Shown piece by piece: positions 8,947 to 17,382 of a DNA stretch of 64,000 nucleotides. The stretch is from Rhodopseudomonas rhenobacensis (GTDB taxonomy: Bacteria > Pseudomonadota > Alphaproteobacteria > Rhizobiales > Xanthobacteraceae), in NCBI RefSeq assembly GCF_014203125.1, contig NZ_JACHIH010000016.1, positions 1 to 64,000 of the forward strand. Direction: 5' to 3'. The position numbers and the translations under genes are program-made. Each line of letters opens with the position of its first letter. The first letter of the stretch is position 1. The notes beneath the pieces were generated by a model, which did no database searches, was not told the origin of the DNA, and was given only the letters and a program-made list of their open reading frames with translations.

Positions 8947-10302
8947 GTGTCCGGATTATTCTTTGAGGATGCGTTGTTGCCGCAAGGCTGGGCGCGCAAC
9001 GTCCGACTGCTGATCGACGCCGGCCGCTTCGCCAGCATCGAGTCCGGAGCTACGCCGCAGCCCGGCGACGAGCGGCATCGCATCGGCCTGCCGGGGATCT
9101 GCAATCTGCACAGCCACGCGTTCCAGCGCGGCATGGCGGGGCTCGCCGAATTCAGCAGCTCGTCCGCCGACAGTTTCTGGACCTGGCGCGAGGTGATGTA
9201 TCGCTTCGTCGGCCGCATGAGCCCCGACGATATCGAGGCGGTGGCGGCGCAGGCCTATGTGGAGATGCTGGAGGGCGGCTTCACGCGGGTCGGCGAATTT
9301 CACTACATCCATCACGATGCTGCCGGCACGCCTTACGACAACATCGCCGAACTGGCCGAGCGGATCGCAGCCTCCGCGCAGGCGACCGGAATAGGGCTGA
9401 CGCTGCTGCCGGTGTTCTACGCGCATGGCGGATTCGGCGGCCGCGAGCCGAGCCCGGCGCAGCGCCGCTTCATCAACGGCATCGACGGATTTTCGCGGTT
9501 GCTCGAGGCGAGCCGCCGCGCGGTCGCCGGACTGCCTGGCGCCGTGGTCGGCGTCGCGCCGCATTCGCTGCGCGCGGTGACGGCAGATGAACTCGCCACG
9601 GTGCTGGCGCTCGCCGGCGAAGGGCCGATTCACATCCACATCGCCGAGCAAATGCTGGAAGTGGACGACTGCGTCGCCTGGAGCGGGCAGCGGCCGCTGC
9701 AATGGCTGTTCGAGCGCGCCGGCGTCGATCGCCGCTGGTGCCTCGTGCACGCCACCCACGCCGACGCCGAGGAGTTGTCGCGAATTGCTGCGAGCGGCGC
9801 GGTGGTTGGGCTCTGTCCGATCACCGAGGCCAATCTCGGCGACGGCGTTTTCGACGCGCCGCGGTTTCTCGACGCCGGCGGCCGCTACGGCATCGGCTCG
9901 GATTCCAATGTGCAGATCGGGCTTGCCGACGAATTGCGGCTTTTGGAATACGGCCAGCGGCTGGCGCAGCGCGGCCGCAACGTCATGGCGCGCGACGGCT
10001 CGACCGGCCGCGCGCTGTTCGAGGCGTCGCTGCAAGGCGGCGCGCAGGCGCTCGGGCTTCAGCCGACGGGCTTGGTGGAAGGCGCGATCGCCGATTTGAT
10101 CAGCCTTCAGACGAGTCACATCGCGCTCGCCGGCCGCGCCGGCGACGCGATCCTCGACAGCTGGATCTTTGCGGGCCAAGAGAAGCTGGTGGATTGCGTC
10201 TGGGCCGGCGGCGTCCAGCTGGTGAGCGGCGGCCGGCATCACGACCGCGAGCCGGTGGCGCAGCGGTTTCGGCGCACCTTGGAGCGATTGTTGGCGGCAT
10301 GA
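8947..10302 (+). CDS. hutF: Formimidoylglutamate deiminase
   Basis: 451 aa from GTG 8947. It converts N-formimino-L-glutamate to N-formyl-L-glutamate and ammonia, which places this organism on the five-step histidine pathway that normally ends with HutG. Amidohydrolase-superfamily metal ligands are visible: NLHSHAFQRGM, HIHIAEQ, VHATHAD and GSDSNVQIGLADELRLLE. It is transcribed away from hutI and overlaps hutC by four bases (ATGA), so enzyme and regulator are coupled. No hutG is present in the window. Confidence 0.95.
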   Translation: MSGLFFEDALLPQGWARNVRLLIDAGRFASIESGATPQPGDERHRIGLPGICNLHSHAFQRGMAGLAEFSSSSADSFWTWREVMYRFVGRMSPDDIEAVAAQAYVEMLEGGFTRVGEFHYIHHDAAGTPYDNIAELAERIAASAQATGIGLTLLPVFYAHGGFGGREPSPAQRRFINGIDGFSRLLEASRRAVAGLPGAVVGVAPHSLRAVTADELATVLALAGEGPIHIHIAEQMLEVDDCVAWSGQRPLQWLFERAGVDRRWCLVHATHADAEELSRIAASGAVVGLCPITEANLGDGVFDAPRFLDAGGRYGIGSDSNVQIGLADELRLLEYGQRLAQRGRNVMARDGSTGRALFEASLQGGAQALGLQPTGLVEGAIADLISLQTSHIALAGRAGDAILDSWIFAGQEKLVDCVWAGGVQLVSGGRHHDREPVAQRFRRTLERLLAA

Positions 10303-11030
10303 GCATCGAGCAGAAATCGGCCGGGACGGTGGCGCTGTATCAGCGCATTCGTACCGATCTCGAAACCAGGATCCTGTCGGGGGAATGGCCGCCGGGCTAT
10401 CGCGTGCCGTTCGAGCACGAATTGATGCAGTCCTATTCCTGCTCGCGGATGACGGTGAACAAGGTGCTCTCGGCGCTGGCCGCGGCGGGCCTCGTGGTGC
10501 GCCGGCGCCGCGCCGGCAGTTTCGTGTCGCGGCCGCGCGCGCAATCCGCGGTGCTGCAGATTCCCGACCTCAAGGCCGAGGTGGAAAAGCGCGGCGAGCG
10601 CTACGGCTATCAACTCTTGAAGCTCACCAAGCGGATCGCCACCGCGAACGACCGAGCCCGGCTCGCGGTCGGTGCCCGCGAATCGGTGCTGGCGCTGCGC
10701 TGCCGGCACGACGCCGACGGCGAGCCGTTCGCGATCGAGGACCGGCTGATCAATCCGCAGGCGGTGCCGGTGGCGTTGCAGCAGGACTTCTCCGTGATCC
10801 CGCCGAACACCTGGCTGGTCGGCCAGGTGCCGTGGACCGAGGCCGAGCATCGCATCATCGCCTGCAACGCCGCAGGCGCCGACGCCGCCGAGCTGAAGCT
10901 CGACGAGGGCACCGCCTGCCTGGTGATCGAACGCAAGACCTGGCGCAACGGCGAGCCGATCACCGCGGTGCGGCTGACCCATCCCGGCCACCTCTACAAT
11001 CTGATCGCGCGGTTCACCCCGACCGGATAA
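10299..11030 (+). CDS. hutC: Histidine utilization repressor, GntR family (HutC)
   Basis: 243 aa transcription factor. The N-terminal winged helix (about residues 10-75) contains the GntR pattern LYQRIRTDLETRILSGEWPPG and SCSRMTVNKVLSALAAAGLV. The C-terminal UTRA ligand-binding domain ends in HPGHLYNLIARF, typical of HutC. In the family urocanate releases the repressor from TGTNTANACA-type operators. Two such boxes occur in this window, one at hutI/hutF and one at the transporter operon 11231-13942, which suggests those are its targets. The start overlaps the hutF stop. Confidence 0.93.
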   Translation: MSIEQKSAGTVALYQRIRTDLETRILSGEWPPGYRVPFEHELMQSYSCSRMTVNKVLSALAAAGLVVRRRRAGSFVSRPRAQSAVLQIPDLKAEVEKRGERYGYQLLKLTKRIATANDRARLAVGARESVLALRCRHDADGEPFAIEDRLINPQAVPVALQQDFSVIPPNTWLVGQVPWTEAEHRIIACNAAGADAAELKLDEGTACLVIERKTWRNGEPITAVRLTHPGHLYNLIARFTPTG

Positions 11031-11073
11031 ATCGTCTTCGGTTGGGATTGACGCATTCCACTCAAATACAGCC

Positions 11074-11187
11074 GTCATTCCGGATTGCGAGTTCGCAAGA
11101 ACGAGCAAGTCCGGAATCCATACTCCCTGCAGGGGTTATGGATTCCGGGCTCACTCGCAGCTTGCGCTGCTCGCGCCCCGGAATGAC
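11074..11187. repeat. Intergenic palindromic repeat, family B (copy 1)
   Basis: Inverted repeat bounded by GTCATTCCGG and CCGGAATGAC with inner GGAATCCAT / ATGGATTCC arms. Other copies at 49013-49127 and 53976-54092. It lies between the convergent ends of hutC and the transporter operon, so it could terminate transcription in both directions. Confidence 0.8.
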
Positions 11188-11230
11188 GGCTTGGGAAGCT
11201 CGAAGCGCATCGATCTAACTCGAGATGTAG

Positions 11231-12274
11231 CTACTTCTTTTTGGCGCCGTCGACATACTGGTTGGTCCACAGATCGTTCTCCGATGCGGCGGCGTCGAAC
11301 TCCTTGCCGAAATTGGTGCCGACCTCCTTGGAGAACGTCAGCAGGTTCTGGAAGCTCTTGGCGTCGAGCTGGCCGCCGCTGGCGACGCCGCTGCGCATCG
11401 CCGTGATCGCCGCGACGATCGAATCCGGATCGGCCTTGGCGAAGAACTGCTTCTGGATGGCGAGCGCGGTCGGCTCCGGCTTGTCGACAAGCGCGACGCT
11501 CGCCGCCTGCAGCGCGCGCGCGGTCTTGACGATCAGCTCCGACGTCTTGGCGTCGATCGGCTTCTTCGCCGCGAGCACCAGGTAAGGCTGATCGGCGAGC
11601 AGCGGAAAGTCGTCGCCGAGCGACACCAGCACCACACCGCTGCCGGACTTGCTCGCCAGATAGCCTTCCGGCGGCGACAGCACGAAGGCGTCGATGCGCT
11701 TGTTTTCCAGTGCGGCCTGCAGCGCCACCGGATTGCCGACTTGCGCCACCTTGATGTCGGCCTTGGGATCGAGCCCGCCCTTGCCGGCGAGCCAGCGCGC
11801 CGCGGTCTCCTGGGTGCCGCCGATCGCCGCCACCCCGATCACCGCGCCCTTCAGCGCGGCGAGCCGCTTCGGCAGCGGATCATCCGCCTTGACCTTGGCG
11901 GCTTCGAGGAACGCCGGCGACACCACGAGCTGCAGCGTCACCTTCGACATCAGCGTGTAGACGATTTCGAACGGTTGGCCCTTGGCGGCGGCGCGCAGCA
12001 CGGTTTCGGAGCCGACCGCGGCGAGATCGATGTCGCCGGAATCGAGTGCGGCGAGCGCCGCGGAATCGCCGCCCGGCATCATCACGCCGGTGGCGTTGAG
12101 GCCCTCCGGCGCAAAGGTGTTCAGCGCGCGCGCCGCCCACAGCGGCAGGAAGCTCAGCGTCGAAACCCCCTGCCCGATCCGCACCGGCTGTTGCGCCGAC
12201 GCCAGCTGAGGGATCAGCGACAGTGTTGCGGCGAGCGCCGCTACGCGGGTCAGTTTCGCGATCGATCGCATCAT
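11231..12274 (-). CDS. ABC transporter substrate-binding protein, NitT/TauT family (candidate hut-regulon importer)
   Basis: 347 aa periplasmic binding protein. The N-terminus has a positively charged start, a hydrophobic core (AALAATLSLIPQ) and an ASA-Q cleavage site, a typical Sec signal. The body matches SsuA/ThiY-like proteins (VRIGQGVSTLSFLPLW, DIDLAAVGSETVL, GAVIGVAAIGGTQET). ATGs at 12274 and 12271 are both usable; the GAGAGG upstream suits the second slightly better. It is last in a minus-strand operon after ATPase and permease genes. A HutC-like box precedes that operon, so the ligand may be histidine, urocanate or another imidazole compound (inference). Confidence 0.85.
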   Translation of the reverse strand: MMRSIAKLTRVAALAATLSLIPQLASAQQPVRIGQGVSTLSFLPLWAARALNTFAPEGLNATGVMMPGGDSAALAALDSGDIDLAAVGSETVLRAAAKGQPFEIVYTLMSKVTLQLVVSPAFLEAAKVKADDPLPKRLAALKGAVIGVAAIGGTQETAARWLAGKGGLDPKADIKVAQVGNPVALQAALENKRIDAFVLSPPEGYLASKSGSGVVLVSLGDDFPLLADQPYLVLAAKKPIDAKTSELIVKTARALQAASVALVDKPEPTALAIQKQFFAKADPDSIVAAITAMRSGVASGGQLDAKSFQNLLTFSKEVGTNFGKEFDAAASENDLWTNQYVDGAKKK

Positions 12275-12296
12275 AGGCCTCTCACGGTGAAGGACA

Positions 12297-13133
12297 TCAG
12301 ATATCGCTTGGCCCCTGGCCGGACGGTTTGCGCCAGCGCAGCAACCGCCGCTCCAGCCGCCCGGTGACGGCGTTGGCGCCGACCACGAAGGCCAGCAGGA
12401 TGACGATGCCGGCGAACACGCCGGCCGGATCATAGGTCGACGAGGCCTCGTGGATGAATAGCCCCAAGCCCTGGATCGACGAGGTGAACTCGCCGACGAT
12501 GACGCCGATCACCGCATAGGGCACCGCCATCCGCATGCCGAGGATCACATAGGGCGCCGCCGCCGGCAGATAGACGTGATAGGTGAGCTGCCGCTGATTG
12601 GCGCCCATCACCAAAGCGAGATTGACGACTTCGCGATCGACGCCGCGCACCCCGGCATAGACGTTGTAGAACACCAGGAAGAACACCATGATCGAGGCCA
12701 GCGCCACCTTGGAGCCGACGCCGATGCCGAACCAGATGATGAACAGCGGCGCCAGTGCGATCTTCGGCACGCCGTAGAACGCCATCACATAAGGCTCGAA
12801 GATCCGCGCCAGCCGCGGCGAGCGCCCCAGCGCGTAGCCGCCCAGAATGCCCGCGGCGACGCCGATGCCGTAGCCCATCACCAGTTCCTGGCCGGTGGTC
12901 CACAGATGCGGATAGATCTCGCCGGAGGCGAACAGTTCGAACAGCCGCTGCGCGATCGCGGTCGGCTTGCTGATGTAGATCTCCTTGATCAACCGGCCCG
13001 ACGACCATTGCCAGAACGCCAGCAGCGCGATGCCGGGCAGCAGCACCAACAGCCGGTGCGCCCAGTCGCCGCGCGGCTTGGCGCTCACGGTGACGTCGGC
13101 GGGTTTCTCAGCGGTGGCGACCAGATCATTCAT
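12297..13133 (-). CDS. ABC transporter permease, NitT/TauT family
   Basis: 278 aa inner-membrane permease with an N-terminal cytoplasmic stretch and about six membrane segments. The ATPase-contact loop is recognisable in ALVMGANQRQLTYHVYLPAA, and the C-terminal part reads IQGLGLFIHEASSTYDPAGVFAG, typical of SsuC-type subunits. Its start overlaps the ATPase stop by four bases (ATGA), and the binding-protein gene follows after 22 bases. The whole unit is divergent from nothing; its upstream region holds a HutC-like operator. Confidence 0.9.
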   Translation of the reverse strand: MNDLVATAEKPADVTVSAKPRGDWAHRLLVLLPGIALLAFWQWSSGRLIKEIYISKPTAIAQRLFELFASGEIYPHLWTTGQELVMGYGIGVAAGILGGYALGRSPRLARIFEPYVMAFYGVPKIALAPLFIIWFGIGVGSKVALASIMVFFLVFYNVYAGVRGVDREVVNLALVMGANQRQLTYHVYLPAAAPYVILGMRMAVPYAVIGVIVGEFTSSIQGLGLFIHEASSTYDPAGVFAGIVILLAFVVGANAVTGRLERRLLRWRKPSGQGPSDI

Positions 13134-13942
13134 GGCGTGGCCTCCATCGCCGGGGCGCGGTGCCGGATGTTGATCTGCGAGCGGAACACCGACCACACCG
13201 CGTCATAGGCCGCCTCATAGCCGGGATTGCGGAACGGCTCGAACACGTCGCGCGGCCGCGCCAGATCGATCGGGATGGTCGCCAAGAGATGCGACGGCCG
13301 TTGCCCCATGATCACCACGCTATCCGCCAGCACCACCGCTTCGGTGATGTCGTGGGTGACGAACAGGATGGTGGCGCCGGCATCCTGCGCCAGTGTCTGC
13401 AAATCGTGCTGCATCACCATTCGGGTCTGCGCATCGAGCGCGCCGAACGGCTCGTCCATCAGGATCACGTCGGGCCGGTAGATCAGCGTGCGGGCGATCG
13501 AGCCGCGCTTCTGCATCCCGCCGGACAATTGGCTCGGGTAGTAGTCCTCGAAGCCGCTGAGCCCGACCGAGGCCAAGGCTTCGGCGACGCGCTGTCGGCG
13601 CTCGGCCACCGCGATGCCGCGCAGCAGCAGCGGCAACTCGACATTCTCGGAAAGCGTTTTCCAGGGAAACAGCTGCGCCTGCTGCGGCACGAAGCCGACC
13701 TCGCGGTTGACCGCGTCGATCAGCCGGCCGCGGTGGCGCACGGTGCCGCGCGTCGGCTTCAGCAGCCCGGCCGCCATCTGCAACAGCGTGCTCTTGCCGC
13801 AGCCGGAAGGGCCGATCACGGCGACGAATTTGCCGCTGGCGACCTCGAAGCTGAGGCCGTCCAATACGCGGATCGGAGCCTGACTGCCCGGCGCGGGGAA
13901 GTCCTGGCCGATCCCCTCGAACGCAAGAACGGCGTCACTCAT
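13130..13942 (-). CDS. ABC transporter ATP-binding protein, NitT/TauT family
   Basis: 270 aa ATPase and first gene of the operon. Motifs: Walker A GPSGCGKST, Q-loop in VGFVPQQAQLFPW, signature LSGGMQKR, Walker B VILMDEPFGALD and switch region FVTHDITEA. The C-terminal extension of about 40 residues is common in this class. Start chosen at ATG 13942 with GAGGAG nine bases upstream; longer in-frame starts would overlap the operator at 13976-13985. The ATPase-permease-SBP order is a complete importer. Confidence 0.9.
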   Translation of the reverse strand: MSDAVLAFEGIGQDFPAPGSQAPIRVLDGLSFEVASGKFVAVIGPSGCGKSTLLQMAAGLLKPTRGTVRHRGRLIDAVNREVGFVPQQAQLFPWKTLSENVELPLLLRGIAVAERRQRVAEALASVGLSGFEDYYPSQLSGGMQKRGSIARTLIYRPDVILMDEPFGALDAQTRMVMQHDLQTLAQDAGATILFVTHDITEAVVLADSVVIMGQRPSHLLATIPIDLARPRDVFEPFRNPGYEAAYDAVWSVFRSQINIRHRAPAMEATP

Positions 13943-13975
13943 CAAGCGCGGCTCCTCACCTCGGGTCATCCGACT

Positions 13976-13985
13976 TGTATAGACA
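13976..13985. promoter_or_regulatory. HutC-like operator TGTATAGACA upstream of the transporter operon
   Basis: This is the exact reverse complement of the box at 8886-8895, with matching right flank (ATAATGGGGAGGCGC against ATATTGGAGGCGC). It lies about 34 bases before the ATPase start codon, a position that suits repression. The shared box is the main evidence that this transporter belongs to the hut regulon. Confidence 0.65.
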
Positions 13986-14119
13986 TAATGGGGAGGCGCC
14001 GCGGAAGGCAAGGTCAGATGCGCAGCAGCGACTGCGCAATCCTGAGGCAGTGGGCGCGGGCGCGCCGGCGGATGCGCCGGTCTCAGAGGCTGATGATCAA
14101 TGAATCAGGCACTCAACAC

Positions 14120-14225
14120 GTCATTGCAAGGAGCACTTGCGACGAAGCAATCCAGGGCTCCGCAAGATGCCCTGGATTGCTTCGCTGTTCGGCCGGCGCT
14201 GCGCGCCGGCCTCCGCTCGCAATGA
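14120..14225. repeat. Intergenic palindromic repeat, family A (copy 3)
   Basis: Copy of the repeat at 4169, bounded by GTCATTGCAAGG and CTCGCAATGAC and containing the inner GAAGCAATCCAG / CTGGATTGCTTC pair. Its central segment (GCCGGCGCTGCGCGCCGGC region) resembles that of copy 1 in the opposite order. It sits just downstream of the acyl-CoA ligase gene. Confidence 0.8.
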
Positions 14226-14236
14226 CAAAGCCCCGC

Positions 14237-15781
14237 TCAGCTCGCCTCGGGCTCTTTCAACAGATCGCCGACCTTGTCGCGCAATTCGCGCTTCAACACC
14301 TTGCCGAGCGAATTGCGCGGCAGCTCGTTGACGATGAAGACGTGTTTCGGCTTCTTGTAGCCGGCGACCAGGCCGCGCACCGCCTCGACGATGGATTGCG
14401 GCGTCGGGCTCTGGCCGGGCTGCGGCTCGACGAACGCCACCACCGCCTCGCCGAAGATCTCGTCCGGAATGCCGATCACCGCGGCTTCGGCGACGTCGGG
14501 ATTGGCCAGCAGCGCCAGCTCGACTTCCTTGGTGTAGATGTTGAAGCCGCCGCTCAGCACCATGTCCTTCTTGCGGTCGACGATATAGAGGTAGCCGTCG
14601 TCGTCGGCGCGGGCGACGTCGCCGGTGCGGATCCAGCCGTCCTCGATGGCTTTGGCGGTCTCTTCCGGGCGGTTGTAGTAGCCGCGCATCACCGAATAGC
14701 GGCCGGGTTCGCCGACCCGCACCAGCAACTCGCCGGCCTCGCCGGTGGCGACGGCGTTGCCGGCGTCGTCGACGATCCGCACCTCGACGCCCGGCGTCGG
14801 CCGGCCGATCGAAGCCGCGTGTTCGAACTGTTCCTCGTGCGACAGCGAGGTCACGCCGCCGACCTCGGTCATCGCGAAGAACGACACCAGCCGCACCTGC
14901 GGCAACAGCGCGATGAAGCGGCGTTTCAGATCGACCGGAAAAGCTTCGCCGGTGACCACGATGCGGCGCAGCGACGCGCATTTTTCCGGATCGGCTTCGA
15001 TCTGTGGCAGCATCATCCGGCACACCGTCGGCACCATGCCGATCACGCTGATCTGTTCGTTCGCGATGGTTTCGATGGTCTGCTTGGGATCGAATTTCTT
15101 CATCACCACCAACGTGCCGCCGAGCGTCAACGCGTTGGACAGCCGCGCGAAGCCGGTGCGATGCGCCAACGGCGTGGTGACCAGATAATGATCGTCGCGC
15201 GAAATCCCCCACTCCACCGCGTTGATGAAGCAATGCTGGGTGACGATGTTGGCGTGGGTGATGATCGCGCCCTTCGGGCTACCGGTGGTGCCCGAGGTGT
15301 ACATGATCACCGCGTCGTCGGACTGCACCGACAACAGCGGCAGCGGCGCGATCGCGGCCTCGCGCAATCGCGCATAGTCGAACGCGCCGTCGACGCTTGT
15401 CCCGACCGCGATCCGCAGCGCGTCGGGATTGGCCTGCAGCGCGCCTTGGATCGCATCGCCCGGGCCTTCGAACGCGATCGCGAAGGGCTGGCTGTCGGCG
15501 CAGATGTGCTGCACTTCGTGCGAGGTCAGCCGGGTGGTGACCGGCACCACGATGGCGCCGAGCGAGAACGCCGCGTAGAACAATTCGACGATCTCGACGC
15601 CGTTGTTGAGAAACACCACGATGCGGTCGCCCGCACCGAGTCCCTGTTGCCGCAGCCCGCTGGCGACGTGGGCGATGCGGCGCTCGAGATCGCGATAGGC
15701 GATGCGCTCATTGCCGCAGACCAAGGCGGTCTTGTCGGGGAAGCGCACCGCCTGCGCGCGCAGGATGGTATCCAGTCGCAT
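14237..15781 (-). CDS. Acyl-CoA synthetase (AMP-forming), class I adenylate-forming family
   Basis: 514 aa enzyme that activates a carboxylic acid to its CoA thioester with ATP. The phosphate-binding loop YTSGTTGSPKGAI, the FFAMTE motif, the RTGDVARADDDGYLYIVDR hinge region with the following KKD, and the late catalytic lysine in NSLGKVLKREL are all intact. It is the last gene of an operon containing a NitT/TauT transporter, an enoyl-CoA hydratase, a thiolase-like protein and a DUF35 protein, so it likely activates the imported acid. The substrate (short-chain, alicyclic or aromatic) cannot be told from sequence. Confidence 0.88.
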   Translation of the reverse strand: MRLDTILRAQAVRFPDKTALVCGNERIAYRDLERRIAHVASGLRQQGLGAGDRIVVFLNNGVEIVELFYAAFSLGAIVVPVTTRLTSHEVQHICADSQPFAIAFEGPGDAIQGALQANPDALRIAVGTSVDGAFDYARLREAAIAPLPLLSVQSDDAVIMYTSGTTGSPKGAIITHANIVTQHCFINAVEWGISRDDHYLVTTPLAHRTGFARLSNALTLGGTLVVMKKFDPKQTIETIANEQISVIGMVPTVCRMMLPQIEADPEKCASLRRIVVTGEAFPVDLKRRFIALLPQVRLVSFFAMTEVGGVTSLSHEEQFEHAASIGRPTPGVEVRIVDDAGNAVATGEAGELLVRVGEPGRYSVMRGYYNRPEETAKAIEDGWIRTGDVARADDDGYLYIVDRKKDMVLSGGFNIYTKEVELALLANPDVAEAAVIGIPDEIFGEAVVAFVEPQPGQSPTPQSIVEAVRGLVAGYKKPKHVFIVNELPRNSLGKVLKRELRDKVGDLLKEPEAS

Positions 15782-15787
15782 GATGCC

Positions 15788-16204
15788 CTAGACCAGTTTG
15801 AAGGCGGGATATTGCACGTCGTTGCTGAGTTGATCCCAGGTCACTTCGACGCGCTGGCCGATCGCCACCTTGTCGGGATCGCTGCCCAGCACGTTGCCGA
15901 GGATGCGCACGCCCTCGTCCAACTCGACGGTCGCGACCGACAGCGGCAAGCGGCCGTCGAGGCCGGGCCCCGGCACCCGGATCACCGTGCAGGCGTAGAT
16001 CGTGCCCTTGCCGGAGACCTCGCGCCATTCCAGGTTGCGGCTGCCGGTGAAGATCGAGACCGGCCGCGGATAGTGCTGGAATCGCCCGGTGTCCTTGCAA
16101 TATTGCAAGACCAGCTTGCCCTGCTTGGCGCCGTCCCAGAACGCCTGGGTGTCGACATAGGTGGACGGCTTGGGGACCGGACGGCCCGCTTTCTCTTCAG
16201 CCAT
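15788..16204 (-). CDS. DUF35 OB-fold acyl-CoA-associated protein, zinc ribbon degenerate
   Basis: 138 aa. The family has an N-terminal rubredoxin-like zinc ribbon and a C-terminal OB fold and forms complexes with thiolase-like proteins. Here the OB part is well preserved (VSGKGTIYACTVIRVPG and GQRVEVTW), but the ribbon is not. The first cysteine (LQYCKDTG) lacks its CxxC partner, and the second pair is replaced by VSIFTGS. Zinc binding is therefore unlikely. Its stop is two bases from... the ligase region begins six bases after it, and the thiolase gene ends two bases before its start, so the pair are certainly co-expressed. Confidence 0.85.
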   Translation of the reverse strand: MAEEKAGRPVPKPSTYVDTQAFWDGAKQGKLVLQYCKDTGRFQHYPRPVSIFTGSRNLEWREVSGKGTIYACTVIRVPGPGLDGRLPLSVATVELDEGVRILGNVLGSDPDKVAIGQRVEVTWDQLSNDVQYPAFKLV

Positions 16205-16206
16205 GC

Positions 16207-17382
16207 TCAGGCCTCCAGGATCATGGCGGCGCTGGTTCCCCAGTTCCGCGCGTAAGGGATGACGCCGATGCCGGTGATCAGCGCGTTGGTCGGATTGGCG
16301 ACCTGACGGCCGCCGCCTTCGCCGAACATCTGGCGCACCGCTTCGGCGAGGTTGAGCCCGCCACTGGCGAGCCCGGGTTGGCCGGCGGAGATCTGCCCGC
16401 CTCCGGTGTTGAGCGGCAGCGTGCCCTTGAACGACAGGTCAGTGTCGAGCGTGAAGTCGCTGCCCTGGCCGCGCTTGCAGAAGCCGAAGTCCTCGAACTT
16501 CATCATCACCGCGATGGTGAAGTCGTCATAGGGCTGGAACATCTTGATGTCCTTCGCGGCGAGCCCGGACTGCTTGTAGAGCTTCGGCGCGATCTTGGAG
16601 AACCCGGTCTCGGTGATGTCCGGGCAGGACTGGTTGCCGTTGACGTTGGTGATCTCGGCATACGCGGTCGGATACACCATCTTGCTGATGCCGAGGCTCT
16701 TCGCCTTGGCCTCGCTGGTGACCAGGAAGGCGTTGGCGCCGTCGCAGAACATCACGCAGTCCAACAGCCGCAGCGGATCGGCGATGATTCGCGACTTGTT
16801 GTAGTCGTCCATCGTGATCGGGGTCTTGAACTTGGCGTAGGCGTTGTCGTTGTGCAGCGCGTGGTTGCGCTGGGTGATGGCGATCTTGCCGAGCGCGTCG
16901 GAGTTCAAGCCGTATTGATGCTTGTAGCGGCTCATCAGCAGGCCGAAGGTCGCGGGAGGTCCCTGCACGCCCGGCGGATCCTGGAATTCGCCGCGATAGG
17001 CGCCGTAATTGGCGCGCCATGATGTGCTCGGCGCATCCGCCGACAACACCACCACCACCTCGCACAAGCCGTCGCGAATGGCAGAGGCCGCACGCGCCAC
17101 GCCGCCGGTGGCCGAACAGCCGCCGGTGCCGCCATAGTTCAGCCAGGTCGGCGTCAACCCGAGCGCCTCGGTCATGTAGACCGCGAAGAACGGATTCGGG
17201 CATTCGCTGAGCGGCGCGGTGACGGCGAGGCCATCGATCGCGTCCTTCTCGATGCCGGTCGCGGCCAATAGCTTCGCCAGCGCTTCGCCGCCGAGGTCGT
17301 AGGCGCTGCGGCCGGATTTGTACTCGATCGCCGTCTCCGAATAGCCGGCGATCACGATGTCGCGTTTGCTGCTCATGGTCAT
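16207..17382 (-). CDS. Thiolase-like protein (SCP-x / lipid-transfer type), GHP histidine replaced
   Basis: 391 aa thiolase-fold protein. The nucleophilic-cysteine region reads NYGGTGGCSATGG. In the C-terminal motif the usual GHP, which supplies the catalytic histidine in classical thiolases, is AGQPGLASGG. Related thiolase/DUF35 pairs include archaeal acetoacetyl-CoA thiolase complexes and the steroid side-chain aldolase Ltp2/ChsH2, so a retro-aldol cleavage instead of thiolysis is possible. The start overlaps the hydratase stop by four bases. DUF35 follows two bases later. Family is clear; reaction is not. Confidence 0.85.
   Translation of the reverse strand: MTMSSKRDIVIAGYSETAIEYKSGRSAYDLGGEALAKLLAATGIEKDAIDGLAVTAPLSECPNPFFAVYMTEALGLTPTWLNYGGTGGCSATGGVARAASAIRDGLCEVVVVLSADAPSTSWRANYGAYRGEFQDPPGVQGPPATFGLLMSRYKHQYGLNSDALGKIAITQRNHALHNDNAYAKFKTPITMDDYNKSRIIADPLRLLDCVMFCDGANAFLVTSEAKAKSLGISKMVYPTAYAEITNVNGNQSCPDITETGFSKIAPKLYKQSGLAAKDIKMFQPYDDFTIAVMMKFEDFGFCKRGQGSDFTLDTDLSFKGTLPLNTGGGQISAGQPGLASGGLNLAEAVRQMFGEGGGRQVANPTNALITGIGVIPYARNWGTSAAMILEA

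Noticed and set aside
13160-16255. 1031-codon open frame on the plus strand
   Set aside because: Antisense shadow of the ABC ATPase, acyl-CoA ligase and DUF35 genes in high-GC DNA. It crosses a family A repeat, has no domain and is arginine/histidine/aspartate-rich as expected of reverse-frame translation.
16207-17382. Calling the thiolase-like protein an acetyl-CoA acetyltransferase
   Set aside because: The GHP histidine motif is AGQPG and it pairs with a DUF35 protein, so ordinary thiolase chemistry cannot be assumed.
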